Shown piece by piece: positions 30,211 to 39,721 of a stretch of DNA of 64,000 nucleotides; positions within the stretch are counted from its first letter, which is position 1; each line of letters opens with the position of its first letter. The stretch spans positions 496,001 to 560,000 of the forward strand of contig CAVPVD010000003.1 in assembly GCA_963709155.1 (NCBI GenBank), given 5' to 3'. The notes under the pieces are model-generated. The model was given only the letters and a program-made list of their open reading frames with translations. It was not told where the DNA came from and made no database searches. This DNA comes from Bog-159 sp963709155. Its GTDB lineage: Bacteria; Acidobacteriota; Terriglobia; Bryobacterales; Bryobacteraceae. The position numbers were made by a program, and so were the translations under genes.

Positions 30211-30459
30211 GTGTTCGCCGGTTGCGATTTGAAGCTCCGGTTTGATCTGGATTTCGCGACCAAGACCTTTGTTGGAGTGACGATCGACGACATGGGACAG
30301 CCGGCCCCCGCCCCGGTCCAGTTGCCTCGGAAGCATCCGGCGGCACGCAGCGGATCGGAGAGGCCTCTCGACCCCGCGCTGTTCCTGCCGCCACGGGATT
30401 TCAAGCGGGTGCAGCCTGCGAACGCTGCGCAACGTCCGGCTCCGGAGGTCGACCGCTGA
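30211..30459 (+). CDS. Doubtful small ORF
   Basis: 82 aa from a GTG at 30211, without a convincing ribosome binding site. The first part (LKLRFDLDFATKTFVGVTIDDMG) has coding-like composition; the rest is Pro/Arg-rich. It ends one base before a family A repeat. It could be the 3' relic of a lost gene, like 25458-25613, or chance. No family recognised. Confidence 0.25.
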   Translation: MFAGCDLKLRFDLDFATKTFVGVTIDDMGQPAPAPVQLPRKHPAARSGSERPLDPALFLPPRDFKRVQPANAAQRPAPEVDR

Positions 30460-30460
30460 A

Positions 30461-30504
30461 GCGGGACTTAAAAGTCCCGCCGGCACGCTGAAGCGTGCGC
30501 CACG
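30461..30504. repeat. Family A repeat, full unit
   Basis: Same unit as 5246-5289, placed 10 bp beyond the stop of the FG-GAP gene on the reverse strand. Confidence 0.8.
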
Positions 30505-30514
30505 GGTGGTCCGG

Positions 30515-32641
30515 CTAAGGGGTCGTATTCGTCAGGACGATGACGCTGTCCAAGGAGTAATTCACGAGGGCTAAGTCGGGCTTGCCATCCCCGTTGAAGT
30601 CGAGCACGGCCATGCCTTGCGGGGTCAGTTGCGAACCCAAAAGGGGAAAGGCGCAGGCCTCGAAGCTGACTGGCTGTGGCGTAAAGGTGCCGTCTCCCCG
30701 GCCGGCCAGGATGAAAACCGAATGGGAACCATAGCTGTATACGGCTATATCCTGTTTTCCATCCGCGTTGAAGTCCGCGACGGCCACCAATTCGGGCTCT
30801 CCTCCACCGGCATCGTAGGAAACCGGCGGATTGAACGTGCCATCGCCGTTGCCTAAGTAGATCGAGACGCTTTCGGTAGACCACATGGAAACGGCCAAGT
30901 CCAACTTTCCGTCTCCATTGAAATCCCCGACCGCCACGCTGGTAGGGGCGATGGGCGCGTCGAAGACGAACGCAGATCCGACTTCAAAAGTGCCATCCGC
31001 ATGGCTAAGCAGGATAGAGAGCGTGTATGTGGAATAGTAATTACTCAGCACGGCCAAGTCCGACTTACCGTCGCCATTGAAATCGCCGACCGCTTGATAG
31101 ACAGCCAAATCGCCGGCGGTCCGCGGCGGCTGGAAGGTGCCATCCCCGTTGCCGAGAAGCAGCTTGCCGGAATCGCCGGCGATGCCCGCCAAGTCCGGCT
31201 TTCCATCGCCATTGAAATCGCCCACAACCACGGAAGTAGCAGGGCCGTAGTTGGCGGTCAACCGGAAAGTGCCGTCGCCGTTGCCGAGCAGGATGGCGAA
31301 GCCTACCGCAAGGTCGAGCTTTCCATCCAGGTTGAAATCGCCGACGGCCAGAGACCTAGCCACGAAAGGCAGGGCATAGTTATGGGTCTGGCCACTGGCC
31401 AATATGATGGAAACGGTCTGGGAGACGGAGTTGACCACGGCCAGGTCTTGCTTGCCATCGCCATCGAAATCGCCGGTTGCCACGGCGGTAGGATTCTTTA
31501 TGCCTGCCTTGTAATTAGCAGGATGCGCGAAACCGCCCTGGCCGTTTCCGAGCAGGATCAGAGCCGCGGCGCCGTCTCCCACTGCCAGATCGAGGGCGCC
31601 ATCGCGATTGAAGTCGGCCACTACCGGAAGGGCCGATGAGACATCGTAAGTTCCCAGGGGCTGAAAAGTGCCGTTGCCGAGCCCGAGGAGGATGGAGAGG
31701 GTCCCGGAAATGTTGCCGGCGGTATTTGTGCTGCTCACCGCAAGGTCCGGCTTTCCGTCTCCGTTAAAATCGCCGACCACGACGCCATATCCAACTAAAG
31801 GGTAGTTCAACGGCGGCTGAAAACTTCCGTTGCCGTTACCGAGCAGGACGGTTATGGCAGAGCCAATCAGTACCAGATCAGGCTTTCCGTCGCGGTTGAA
31901 GTCCGCGACCGCAAGCGAATCGTATCCGTAATCGAAGGAGGCCGAAGGGTGAAAAGTGCCGTTTCCATTGCCCAGCAGGACGGTGGTGCCGTTGCCAAAG
32001 CCCACTGCCAGATCCGGCTTGCCGTCGCCGTTAAAGTCCGCCACAGCAAGGGTGGCCGGCTGCTCGAATCCGTAGGTCGCTTTCCGATTGAAGGTGCCGT
32101 CTCCGTTGCCCAGGAAGATGGCTACGCCCTCGAAGTTTCCGGCAAAGACGGCGCCCGCGGCCAGATCCAACTTTCCATCTCCGTTGAAGTCGCCCACCAC
32201 CAGCGAAGAAGCCGCGAAAACACTAAGCCCTTGAATGGATACGATGGCCGGCTGGAAGGTCCCGTCGCCATTACCGAACAGAATCGAGATGGTGTGGGGA
32301 GTCAGGCTGGCGACGGCCAGGTCGAGTTTTCCATCGCCATTAAAATCACCCACGACGACGGCCCCGACCTTCGCCCCGACGGGATAATCGATAGCCGGCT
32401 GGAAACCGCCATCGCCCTTACCGAGGAGTATGGAGACGTTGTTCGAATACTCGTCGGCCGATACCAGGTCGGGGTTCCCATCGCCGTTCAGGTCCGCCAC
32501 GGCAAGCGCCGCGGAGTAGCCTACTTGAAACCCGCGAGGCGCGTTGAAATCCGCCGCGGGCAACAGCCCCGATGTCCCCAGAATCCATAGCGCGGCTGGC
32601 CAGAACCTATGCAGCCTGCGATTCGTCCGCTTTGTTTGCAT
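30515..32641 (-). CDS. Secreted FG-GAP (integrin-like) repeat protein
   Basis: 708 aa from the ATG at 32641, chosen because GGAAGAGGGGGA lies directly before it; longer starts lack this. A leader MQTKRTNRRLHRFWPAALWILGTSGLLPA serves as signal peptide. The entire mature protein is about 14 FG-GAP/VCBS repeats with VADFNGDGKPDLAV and ILLGNGDGTFQP, each carrying a D.N.DG..D calcium loop. It is a different lineage from the FW(Q/E)DP-type FG-GAP repeats at 2056 and 9170. Probably a cell-surface or secreted binding protein. A RAYT gene lies directly upstream in the same direction. Confidence 0.85.
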   Translation of the reverse strand: MQTKRTNRRLHRFWPAALWILGTSGLLPAADFNAPRGFQVGYSAALAVADLNGDGNPDLVSADEYSNNVSILLGKGDGGFQPAIDYPVGAKVGAVVVGDFNGDGKLDLAVASLTPHTISILFGNGDGTFQPAIVSIQGLSVFAASSLVVGDFNGDGKLDLAAGAVFAGNFEGVAIFLGNGDGTFNRKATYGFEQPATLAVADFNGDGKPDLAVGFGNGTTVLLGNGNGTFHPSASFDYGYDSLAVADFNRDGKPDLVLIGSAITVLLGNGNGSFQPPLNYPLVGYGVVVGDFNGDGKPDLAVSSTNTAGNISGTLSILLGLGNGTFQPLGTYDVSSALPVVADFNRDGALDLAVGDGAAALILLGNGQGGFAHPANYKAGIKNPTAVATGDFDGDGKQDLAVVNSVSQTVSIILASGQTHNYALPFVARSLAVGDFNLDGKLDLAVGFAILLGNGDGTFRLTANYGPATSVVVGDFNGDGKPDLAGIAGDSGKLLLGNGDGTFQPPRTAGDLAVYQAVGDFNGDGKSDLAVLSNYYSTYTLSILLSHADGTFEVGSAFVFDAPIAPTSVAVGDFNGDGKLDLAVSMWSTESVSIYLGNGDGTFNPPVSYDAGGGEPELVAVADFNADGKQDIAVYSYGSHSVFILAGRGDGTFTPQPVSFEACAFPLLGSQLTPQGMAVLDFNGDGKPDLALVNYSLDSVIVLTNTTP

Positions 32642-32709
32642 TCCCCCTCTTCCAAACATCATTGAATGAGTATACGCCCGCCGGGGACGCAGGGATGGCG
32701 ATTCAGGCT

Positions 32710-32737
32710 GGGACGCTCCCTTACGGTCGCGGCTCGG
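32710..32737 (+). repeat. REP element flanking the RAYT gene, downstream side
   Basis: GGGACGCTCCC (hairpin GGGA-CGC-TCCC), then one T/G-variable position and ACGGTCGCGGCTCGG. It is the same, with one change, as 33259-33286 on the other side of the transposase. It abuts the stop codon at 32739. Confidence 0.8.
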
Positions 32738-32738
32738 G

Positions 32739-33233
32739 TTAGAAGTCTTGCGCCTCAAACACAGTCATGGCGTCACCCTGCTCGGCAACGACGTACTGGA
32801 TTGCCGCCGAGATGTGGGGCGGCTTCCAAAGCCATCGTGTGCTGCCATGGCGTGCCCATCGTTTCCGGCCTGGTTCGTCCAAGCCCATCCGATTTAGATG
32901 GCGGCTGGCATAAGCCTTAAAATCGTTCATGATGCGCTCCGGCGGAGCCTCCGCACCCACCACCGTATGCACATGATTGCTTCGTACGTGGGCCGCCAGC
33001 AGCTTCCAGTTGCGATGCGCACATACGACCTGGATCGCCTGCAACACGAGATCACGGCGGGTGAGATCCAGGTTGTATGGCGGCTGATCCATGCGTTCTT
33101 CCTCGAGGGCGGCACGGGCAAGATGCTCCTCCACAATCGGGGCGCCTGGCGCATTGTGCCAGCGGTTGACGGATCCCGCCGCGTCGCCGTGCAGGCGGCA
33201 GCCGTAGCATGCAAATGTGATCAGATAGGTCAC
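32739..33233 (-). CDS. REP-associated tyrosine transposase (RAYT, Y1/HUH type)
   Basis: About 164 aa using the GTG at 33233 (MTYLITFACYGCRLHGD); the upstream extension to 33338 reads through repeat sequence and is not believed. The YLITFACYG.RLHG start, the HUH pair in VRSNHVHTVVGA, and a catalytic-tyrosine helix near the end (AAIQYVVAEQG) fit the IS200-like Y1 transposase family domesticated as RAYT. RAYTs process and spread REP hairpins (family knowledge). Identical REP-like units stand on both sides, which supports the call. The gene has no IS structure of its own. Confidence 0.85.
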   Translation of the reverse strand: MTYLITFACYGCRLHGDAAGSVNRWHNAPGAPIVEEHLARAALEEERMDQPPYNLDLTRRDLVLQAIQVVCAHRNWKLLAAHVRSNHVHTVVGAEAPPERIMNDFKAYASRHLNRMGLDEPGRKRWARHGSTRWLWKPPHISAAIQYVVAEQGDAMTVFEAQDF

Positions 33234-33258
33234 GGCAACGTTGATTTTAACGCTCGGC

Positions 33259-33286
33259 GGGACGCTCCCTGACGGTCGCGGCTCGG
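33259..33286 (+). repeat. REP element flanking the RAYT gene, upstream side
   Basis: Second copy of the 32710-32737 unit in the same orientation. A further partial copy (GGACGCTCGGCAGG) follows. It lies in the 115 bp between RAYT and metH, so it sits in the region that should hold both promoters. Confidence 0.8.
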
Positions 33287-33348
33287 CAGGACGCTCGGCA
33301 GGGCTTGCCGAGCCTGTTAAAATCGTTAGTAACGTCACCTATTCCCTT

Positions 33349-36300
33349 ATGACTGCCAGTGAAGAACGCCGCCAAGCCCTAACTGACGCCCTCGAGAGCC
33401 GCATCCTGGTGATCGACGGGGCCATGGGAACCATGCTGCAACAGCGGCAGCTTACGGCCGCGGATTTCGGCGGACCGGCGCTGGAGGGCTGCAACGAGAA
33501 CCTGGTGCGAACGCGGCCGGACGTGGTGCTGGACATCCATCGCGCGTATTTGGAAGCCGGCGCCGACATCGTGGAAACCAATACGTTCAACGGCACCAAG
33601 AGCGACCTGGTGGACTACGGCGTGGATGGCGAGTCGTACGAACTGATGGCGACGGCGGCGCGGCTGGCACGGCAGGCGGCGGACGAATTCTCGACGGCGC
33701 GCAAGCCGCGCTTCGTGGCGGGTTCGATGGGGCCCACGCGTAAGAGCATCACCATCAGCCGCACGATCGCTTTCGATCACCTGCAGCAGGATTACTACGA
33801 TCTGGCGAAGCCGCTGGTGGATGGCGGCGCGGACATCCTGCTGCTGGAAACCTGCCAGGATACGCGGAATATCAAGGCGGGCTTGCTGGCGATCGGGCGG
33901 CTGGCGAAGGAACTCGGGCGGCGCATTCCGGTGATGGTATCGGGCACCATCGAAACCATGGGGACCATGCTGGCGGGCCAGACCGCCGATGCACTTTACG
34001 CCTCCATCGAGCATGCCGATCTGCTGGCCGCAGGCTTAAATTGCGGCACGGGGCCGGAATTCATGACCGACCATCTGCGCACTCTGAGCGAGATGGCCTC
34101 CACGCGCGTCTCCTGTTACCCGAACGCCGGGCTGCCGAACGTGGAGGGCGAGTACAACGAAACGCCGCAATCGTTCGCGGAGCAGTTGGAGCGGTTCGTG
34201 GAGAATGGCTGGCTGAACCTGGTGGGCGGGTGCTGCGGCACCACGGCGGCGCATATCCGGATGGTGGCGCAGATGGCCGAGGGCAGGAAGCCGCGCGCGC
34301 TGAAAGCGCCGTCGCACCGCGCCTATTACTCGGGCATCGAGCTGGTGGAGGCGGAAGACAGCAACCGGCCGCTGATCGTGGGCGAGCGCACCAACGTGAT
34401 CGGCTCGCGGCTGTTCAAGAACCTGATGGCCGGGGAGCAGTGGGAAGAAGCCACCGAGATCGGCCGCCGGCAGGTGAAGAACGGCGCGCATATCGTGGAC
34501 GTGTGCCTGCAGAGCACGGATCGCGACGAAATCAAGGATATCCCGCCGTTTTACGAGAAGCTGATCCGCAAGATCAAAGCGCCGGTGATGATCGACACCA
34601 CCGATCCGCGCGCCATGGAGTTGGCTCTGACTTACTGCCAGGGTAAGTCGATTATCAACTCGATCAACCTGGAGGACGGCGAAGAAAAATTCGAGCGCAC
34701 CTGTCCGATCGCGAAGGCCTACGGCGCGGCGTTGATCGTGGGCTGCATCGACGAAGACAAGCAGCAGGCGCAGGCCTTCACGCGGGAGCGCAAACTGGCG
34801 GTGGCGCAGCGGTCGGTGGAGCTGCTGACCGGCAAGTATGGCATCGCGGCGGAAGATATCATCATCGATCCGCTGGTGTTTCCGTGCGCCACGGGAGACG
34901 CGAATTACATCGGCGGGGCCGTGGAGACCATCGAAGCGGTGCGGCTGGTGAAGGAACACATCCCGTATGTGAAGACGGTGCTGGGGATCTCCAATGTGTC
35001 GTTCGGGCTGCCCGCGGCCGCGCGCGAGGTGGTGAATTCGGTCTTCCTTTATTACTGCACCAAGGCGGGGCTGGACCTGGCCATCGTGAACGCCGAAAAG
35101 CTGGAGCGTTTCGCGTCGATTCCGGAAGACGAGAGGCGGCTGGCGGAGAGCCTGTTGTTCAACACGCCGCCGGCGGAGGGTCCGGAGGCTCTGCACCTGG
35201 CGCCGGAAGACTGGCGGCAGCAGAGTTTGGAGCAGCGGGCCGCCATCAACCAGTTTCACATCGCGGCCATCGCCGAACATTTCCGTAAGACGGGCGCGCG
35301 CACCAAGGTCCGCGCGGAGGATCTGCCGCTCGACCAGCGCCTGGCCAACTACATCATCGAAGGCACGCGGGACGGGCTGATCCCGGACCTGGATCGCAAA
35401 CGCGAAGAAGGCGCGGCGCCGCTCGAAATCATCAACGGCCCGCTGATGACGGGCATGGCCGAAGTGGGGCGGCTGTTCAACAATAACGAGTTGATCGTCG
35501 CCGAGGTTTTGCAATCCGCGGAAGCCATGAAGGCCGCCGTCACGCATTTGGAGCAGTTCATGGAGAAGGCGGATTCGGCGATGCGCGGCAAGATCGTGCT
35601 GGCAACGGTGAAGGGCGACGTACACGACATCGGCAAGAACCTGGTGGAGATCATTTTGGGAAACAACGGCTACCAGGTGATCAACCTGGGAATCAAGGTG
35701 CCGCCGGACATGCTGATCCGCGCTTACCAGGAGCACGGGCCGGATGCGATCGGGCTTTCCGGTCTGCTGGTGAAGAGCGCGCAGCAGATGATCGTTACGG
35801 CGGGCGATTTGAAGGATGCCGGAATTCGGGTGCCGCTGCTGGTGGGCGGCGCGGCGCTTTCGGACCGCTTCACGCGCACGCGGATCGCGCCGGCGTACGG
35901 CGAAGCGGTGTGCTACGCCAAAGACGCGATGACGGGGCTGGACCTGATGAACCGGCTGATGGATCCCGGGGCGCGGGAGGCCACCATGCGCGATCACATT
36001 TATACGGAGGCGCCGGCGCCGGTGGCAGTCGCGGAAGAGGCTCCCCGGCGGGTGACCGAAGCGCGCAGCCGCAAAGTGCGCGCGGACATTGCGATACCAG
36101 CCGCGCCGTACCTGGAGCGCAAGGTGCGCGACGTGCCGCATCTGGCCGAAATCTGGAGCTACATCAACCCGCACATGCTGTACGGCAAGCATTTGGGTTA
36201 CAAGGGCAACTTCGAGAAGAACCTGGCCGAGCACGAGCCTAAGGCGCTGGACCTGTTTCACAAGCTGGAGGAAGTGAAGCAGGCGGCTGCGCAGTTTATG

Positions 36301-36906
36301 CGGGTGCGGGCGGTGTGGCAGTTCTTCGAAGCCGAACGGGAGGGCAACGCGATCCACCTATTCGCGCCTGGGGAAGCCGCGCCGCTGCACACATTCCGAT
36401 TCGGGCGGCAGCATCGCGACGAAGGCCTGTGCCTGAGCGATTACATCCTGGACGCGGAAGATGGGAGGCGGGATCACCTGGCGATGTTCGTGGTGACGGC
36501 GGGCGCGGGGGTGCGGGATCAGTCGGAGGAGTGGAAGCAAGCCGGACTGTATTTCAAATCGCACGGGTTGCAGGCGCTGGCGATCGAGACGGCGGAAGGC
36601 TGCGCGGAGTGGCTGCACCGGCGGATTCGCGAAGACTGGGGCTTTCCCGATCCGCCCACTATGACCATGCAGGAGCGTTTCACGTCGCGCTATCGGGGGA
36701 AGCGGTATAGCTTCGGATATGCGGCGTGTCCGAACCTGGACGATCAGCAGGCGCTGTGGAAACTGCTGCGGCCAGAAGACATCGGCGTGCAATTGACGGA
36801 AGGCATGATGATGGACCCGGAGGCCAGCGTGAGCGCGCTGGTGTTCCACCATCCGGACTGCGCGTATTTCACCGCCAGCGAAGAGACGGAAGCGGTGATG
36901 GTGTAA
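33349..36906 (+). CDS. metH: Cobalamin-dependent methionine synthase
   Basis: 1185-aa full-length enzyme that transfers methyl from methyltetrahydrofolate to homocysteine through cobalamin. The start ATG at 33349 (MTASEERRQALTDAL) is preferred to the upstream ORF start, which is in repeat DNA. All four modules are present: homocysteine-binding with Zn cysteines (GLNCGTG, GGCCGTTAAH), pterin-binding (LIVGERTNVIGSRLFKNL, MIDTTDPRAMELALTYCQGKSIINSINLEDGEEKF), B12-binding with VHDIGKN (His 759, the axial ligand) and GLSGLLVKS, and the reactivation domain ending RYSFGYAACPNLDDQ. No S-box or cobalamin riboswitch was recognised in the 115 bp upstream. Confidence 0.98.
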   Translation: MTASEERRQALTDALESRILVIDGAMGTMLQQRQLTAADFGGPALEGCNENLVRTRPDVVLDIHRAYLEAGADIVETNTFNGTKSDLVDYGVDGESYELMATAARLARQAADEFSTARKPRFVAGSMGPTRKSITISRTIAFDHLQQDYYDLAKPLVDGGADILLLETCQDTRNIKAGLLAIGRLAKELGRRIPVMVSGTIETMGTMLAGQTADALYASIEHADLLAAGLNCGTGPEFMTDHLRTLSEMASTRVSCYPNAGLPNVEGEYNETPQSFAEQLERFVENGWLNLVGGCCGTTAAHIRMVAQMAEGRKPRALKAPSHRAYYSGIELVEAEDSNRPLIVGERTNVIGSRLFKNLMAGEQWEEATEIGRRQVKNGAHIVDVCLQSTDRDEIKDIPPFYEKLIRKIKAPVMIDTTDPRAMELALTYCQGKSIINSINLEDGEEKFERTCPIAKAYGAALIVGCIDEDKQQAQAFTRERKLAVAQRSVELLTGKYGIAAEDIIIDPLVFPCATGDANYIGGAVETIEAVRLVKEHIPYVKTVLGISNVSFGLPAAAREVVNSVFLYYCTKAGLDLAIVNAEKLERFASIPEDERRLAESLLFNTPPAEGPEALHLAPEDWRQQSLEQRAAINQFHIAAIAEHFRKTGARTKVRAEDLPLDQRLANYIIEGTRDGLIPDLDRKREEGAAPLEIINGPLMTGMAEVGRLFNNNELIVAEVLQSAEAMKAAVTHLEQFMEKADSAMRGKIVLATVKGDVHDIGKNLVEIILGNNGYQVINLGIKVPPDMLIRAYQEHGPDAIGLSGLLVKSAQQMIVTAGDLKDAGIRVPLLVGGAALSDRFTRTRIAPAYGEAVCYAKDAMTGLDLMNRLMDPGAREATMRDHIYTEAPAPVAVAEEAPRRVTEARSRKVRADIAIPAAPYLERKVRDVPHLAEIWSYINPHMLYGKHLGYKGNFEKNLAEHEPKALDLFHKLEEVKQAAAQFMRVRAVWQFFEAEREGNAIHLFAPGEAAPLHTFRFGRQHRDEGLCLSDYILDAEDGRRDHLAMFVVTAGAGVRDQSEEWKQAGLYFKSHGLQALAIETAEGCAEWLHRRIREDWGFPDPPTMTMQERFTSRYRGKRYSFGYAACPNLDDQQALWKLLRPEDIGVQLTEGMMMDPEASVSALVFHHPDCAYFTASEETEAVMV

Positions 36907-36948
36907 CTGCGGACGGTCGCAAGTGGCTTGCGCGCCACCCGCTTGAGA

Positions 36949-37485
36949 TTACCTTGTTGCTGAAGATTCAGACTGGATTTTGAGCGTTCTTTTCCGTGCT
37001 TTGTGGGCACGAACATCGGCCTCGTCAACTGGCGGCGCCGCCTTTGAGATGATCCTAAGGAGCGGGAGAGGGGGTGGCGAAAGCTCCATCCGAGAGGCTA
37101 TGTTCTGGAAAAACTCTCGCATGTAGGACCAGCAATTAAATACGGCATTGCCGTCCTTGAAAGCGGCGATAGATTCGGCGGAAGGCTGAAAGGATTCTTC
37201 GATCCCATAATCCAGAACGAAGCTGCAATTAACGTCGAAGACAATACTCGGAGGTTCCGAGGAGTCGTAGCATTCAATCTGAAATCGGACCTCAATCCGC
37301 AGGACTCCGTCAACGATTGTGTTCGATGTTGAATTATGTGACACGCGCAGGGAGAACGGACCCTTCGCTTCCTGGGTCTTTTCAGCAGAGGCGTTGCACT
37401 GGCGCAAAGCTACGCGGCGCAGTTCACATTTGGCTTGAAGTGCGAGGGCTGCGCGTATTTCCTCTGGGGTTTGTGAAATTATCAT
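36949..37485 (-). CDS. SecB-like chaperone of a TAC toxin-antitoxin module
   Basis: 178 aa. Central beta region (DGVLRIEVRFQIECYDSSEPPSIVFDVNCSFVLDYGIEE) followed by FKDGNAVFNCWSYMREFFQNIASRMELSPPPLPLLRI, matching the SecB fold, in which N..F...PY.RE...L......P...L is conserved. Solitary SecB-like proteins of this type in toxin-antitoxin operons fold and protect the antitoxin (MqsC in Geobacter, Rv1957 in M. tuberculosis). It is the third gene after the toxin and antitoxin, 63 bp downstream of the antitoxin stop. GC is visibly lower than in metH. The C-terminal tail is basic (HKARKRTLKI). A true housekeeping SecB is less likely because of the context. Confidence 0.8.
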   Translation of the reverse strand: MIISQTPEEIRAALALQAKCELRRVALRQCNASAEKTQEAKGPFSLRVSHNSTSNTIVDGVLRIEVRFQIECYDSSEPPSIVFDVNCSFVLDYGIEESFQPSAESIAAFKDGNAVFNCWSYMREFFQNIASRMELSPPPLPLLRIISKAAPPVDEADVRAHKARKRTLKIQSESSATR

Positions 37486-37548
37486 TGAAGCAATTTAAAG
37501 AAACACCATAGTTGCGGCTTGGGCCACCTTGAGCGCTTTGGGTATCAA

Positions 37549-38013
37549 CTAATTGAGCGGCGGTCCATGCGCAAGCGCCCACCAGCCAGCAGCCGCCGAG
37601 AGGGACTGACCCTCTGCGGGTTGCCCCTGCTTGAACTCGTAACTCCACTTGGCGCTCTCTTTTCGTTGGAACTCCCGGATAAGCCTGTCGTTTCCTCTGT
37701 CCTGCACAAGCCCTAACTCCCATCGCTTAACGCTGGCAACACCAACGTGGAGAGCGTCTGCGAATCGCTGCTGCGTCAGCTTCCCTCTGATCGACCTGAT
37801 TTCATCGCTGGTGCACAGCTTGCGGTCACGCCGATATGCGTCGGCAACCTTACGCATGTATTCCGGCATGTCCTGTCCCTCGATGGCAACGTGCCGGCAT
37901 TTGTCGCAAACAAGCGCCAAGGTGTTCACAGTGTACGTCTTTCCTCTGAATTTTCCCTCAACATCAACCTGTTGACGAACAAAGTCGCCTCTATTGCAAA
38001 CAAAGCACTTCAT
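37549..38013 (-). CDS. MqsA-family antitoxin (zinc finger plus HTH)
   Basis: 154 aa from the ATG at 38013, which overlaps the toxin stop as ATGA. Residues 3-6 and 36-39 are CFVC and CDKC, the YgiT-type zinc finger; residues about 76-115 are an HTH_XRE-type helix-turn-helix (KLTQQRFADALHVGVASVKRWELGL). The following tail of about 40 residues (EFQRKESAKWSYEFKQGQPAEG..) is longer than in chaperone-free MqsA proteins and contains Trp/Tyr/Phe; in TAC systems such a tail is the chaperone-addiction (ChAD) segment. The match to ChAD is inferred from position. Expected to bind the operator at 38423-38440 and repress the operon. Confidence 0.85.
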   Translation of the reverse strand: MKCFVCNRGDFVRQQVDVEGKFRGKTYTVNTLALVCDKCRHVAIEGQDMPEYMRKVADAYRRDRKLCTSDEIRSIRGKLTQQRFADALHVGVASVKRWELGLVQDRGNDRLIREFQRKESAKWSYEFKQGQPAEGQSLSAAAGWWALAHGPPLN

Positions 38014-38431
38014 GGTCGTTTTCCGGCCTTCCAATCCGGGTGAATCCGTAACAAATACAATCGGTTATTCTTTAGGCAGTAGTTTAAGTACATCTGGGCC
38101 GACTTTACCCCAAAGGACGTCGAGGTCCATGAGAACTGAACCATCCGTTCGCCTTTAATTTTGGTTCGCCAGAGATATGAGTGGGAGGATCTGGACCGGA
38201 GTAGTGCTCTGCGCGCACTTCTTCGAGAGCTTTTCGAATAGCGTCTCTTTGCTCCTCGTAGCCATACAGCCCAAGCTCCTGGAAATCCTGGCTAGTATGA
38301 ACTGGGCTCCCGACGACGAAACCCGACATTGCGAAATACTCCCTCGCAAGTCGCAAATACTTCTCCACTTCGGCGGGAGACAGTTTTCCCTGACGTTTTG
38401 GCCACGCGGCCTCACACCCCAATAGTATCAT
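38010..38431 (-). CDS. MqsR-like toxin of a TAC module, frameshifted
   Basis: 140 aa after correcting one frameshift. Frame 1 from the ATG at 38431: GKLSPAEVEKYLRLAREYFAMSGFVVG, FQELGLYGYEEQRDAIRKALEEVRAEHYSGP, HISGEPKLK. Frame 2: ERMVQFSWTSTSFGVKSAQM, YLNYCLKNNRLYLLRIHPDWKAGKRP, with its stop overlapping the antitoxin start (ATGA). The break is at the CC at 38152-38153 (reverse-strand GG); one more base gives a continuous ...KLKGERMVQFSW... . The C-terminal strand-rich region (W.S.SFG....MYL..CLK...LYLL..H) is like MqsR-type mRNA interferases (inference). The catalytic residues cannot be fixed by eye. First gene of the operon. Confidence 0.7.
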
Positions 38432-38440
38432 ATGATGCTA
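38423..38440. promoter_or_regulatory. Near-perfect 18-bp palindrome at toxin start: likely operator
   Basis: TAGTATCATATGATGCTA: the inner ATCATATGAT is perfect and only one outer pair (T/G) mismatches. It covers the toxin ATG (38429-38431 on the reverse strand). A palindrome at this place fits autorepression by the HTH antitoxin, or may mean the toxin uses a later start. Confidence 0.55.
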
Positions 38441-38614
38441 AGGGTCCGGTCAATTCCCAAACCGAGTTACCGAGAAAACGCTGTCGCGCGGTTATCGCCT
38501 GCATATTAGCAGAGGGGATCGGCTAGTGTTGTGTCCGCACAAAGAACTGGGCAAATGGTGTGCCCGGCCTTTGGCGCCACGAGCTATGGGGAGCGCGCCG
38601 TTATAATAGCGGGC

Positions 38615-39637
<1,023 letters not shown>

Positions 39638-39721
39638 ACAGGGCCGCCAGCCGGGTGGGTTGTGAAAAAACGCAATCGGCGGGCGGGCAATAGTGCCCGC
39701 AGCCGCCTTTCAGGCGGCCAA

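Noticed and set aside
33259..33348. Cobalamin or SAM riboswitch before metH
   Set aside because: The short upstream region is REP-like sequence and no B12-box or S-box core was seen.
34036..36357. 773-aa reverse-strand open frame inside metH
   Set aside because: It is antisense to a full-length metH and arises from GC-rich codon bias; its translation is His/Arg/Leu-rich without family motifs.
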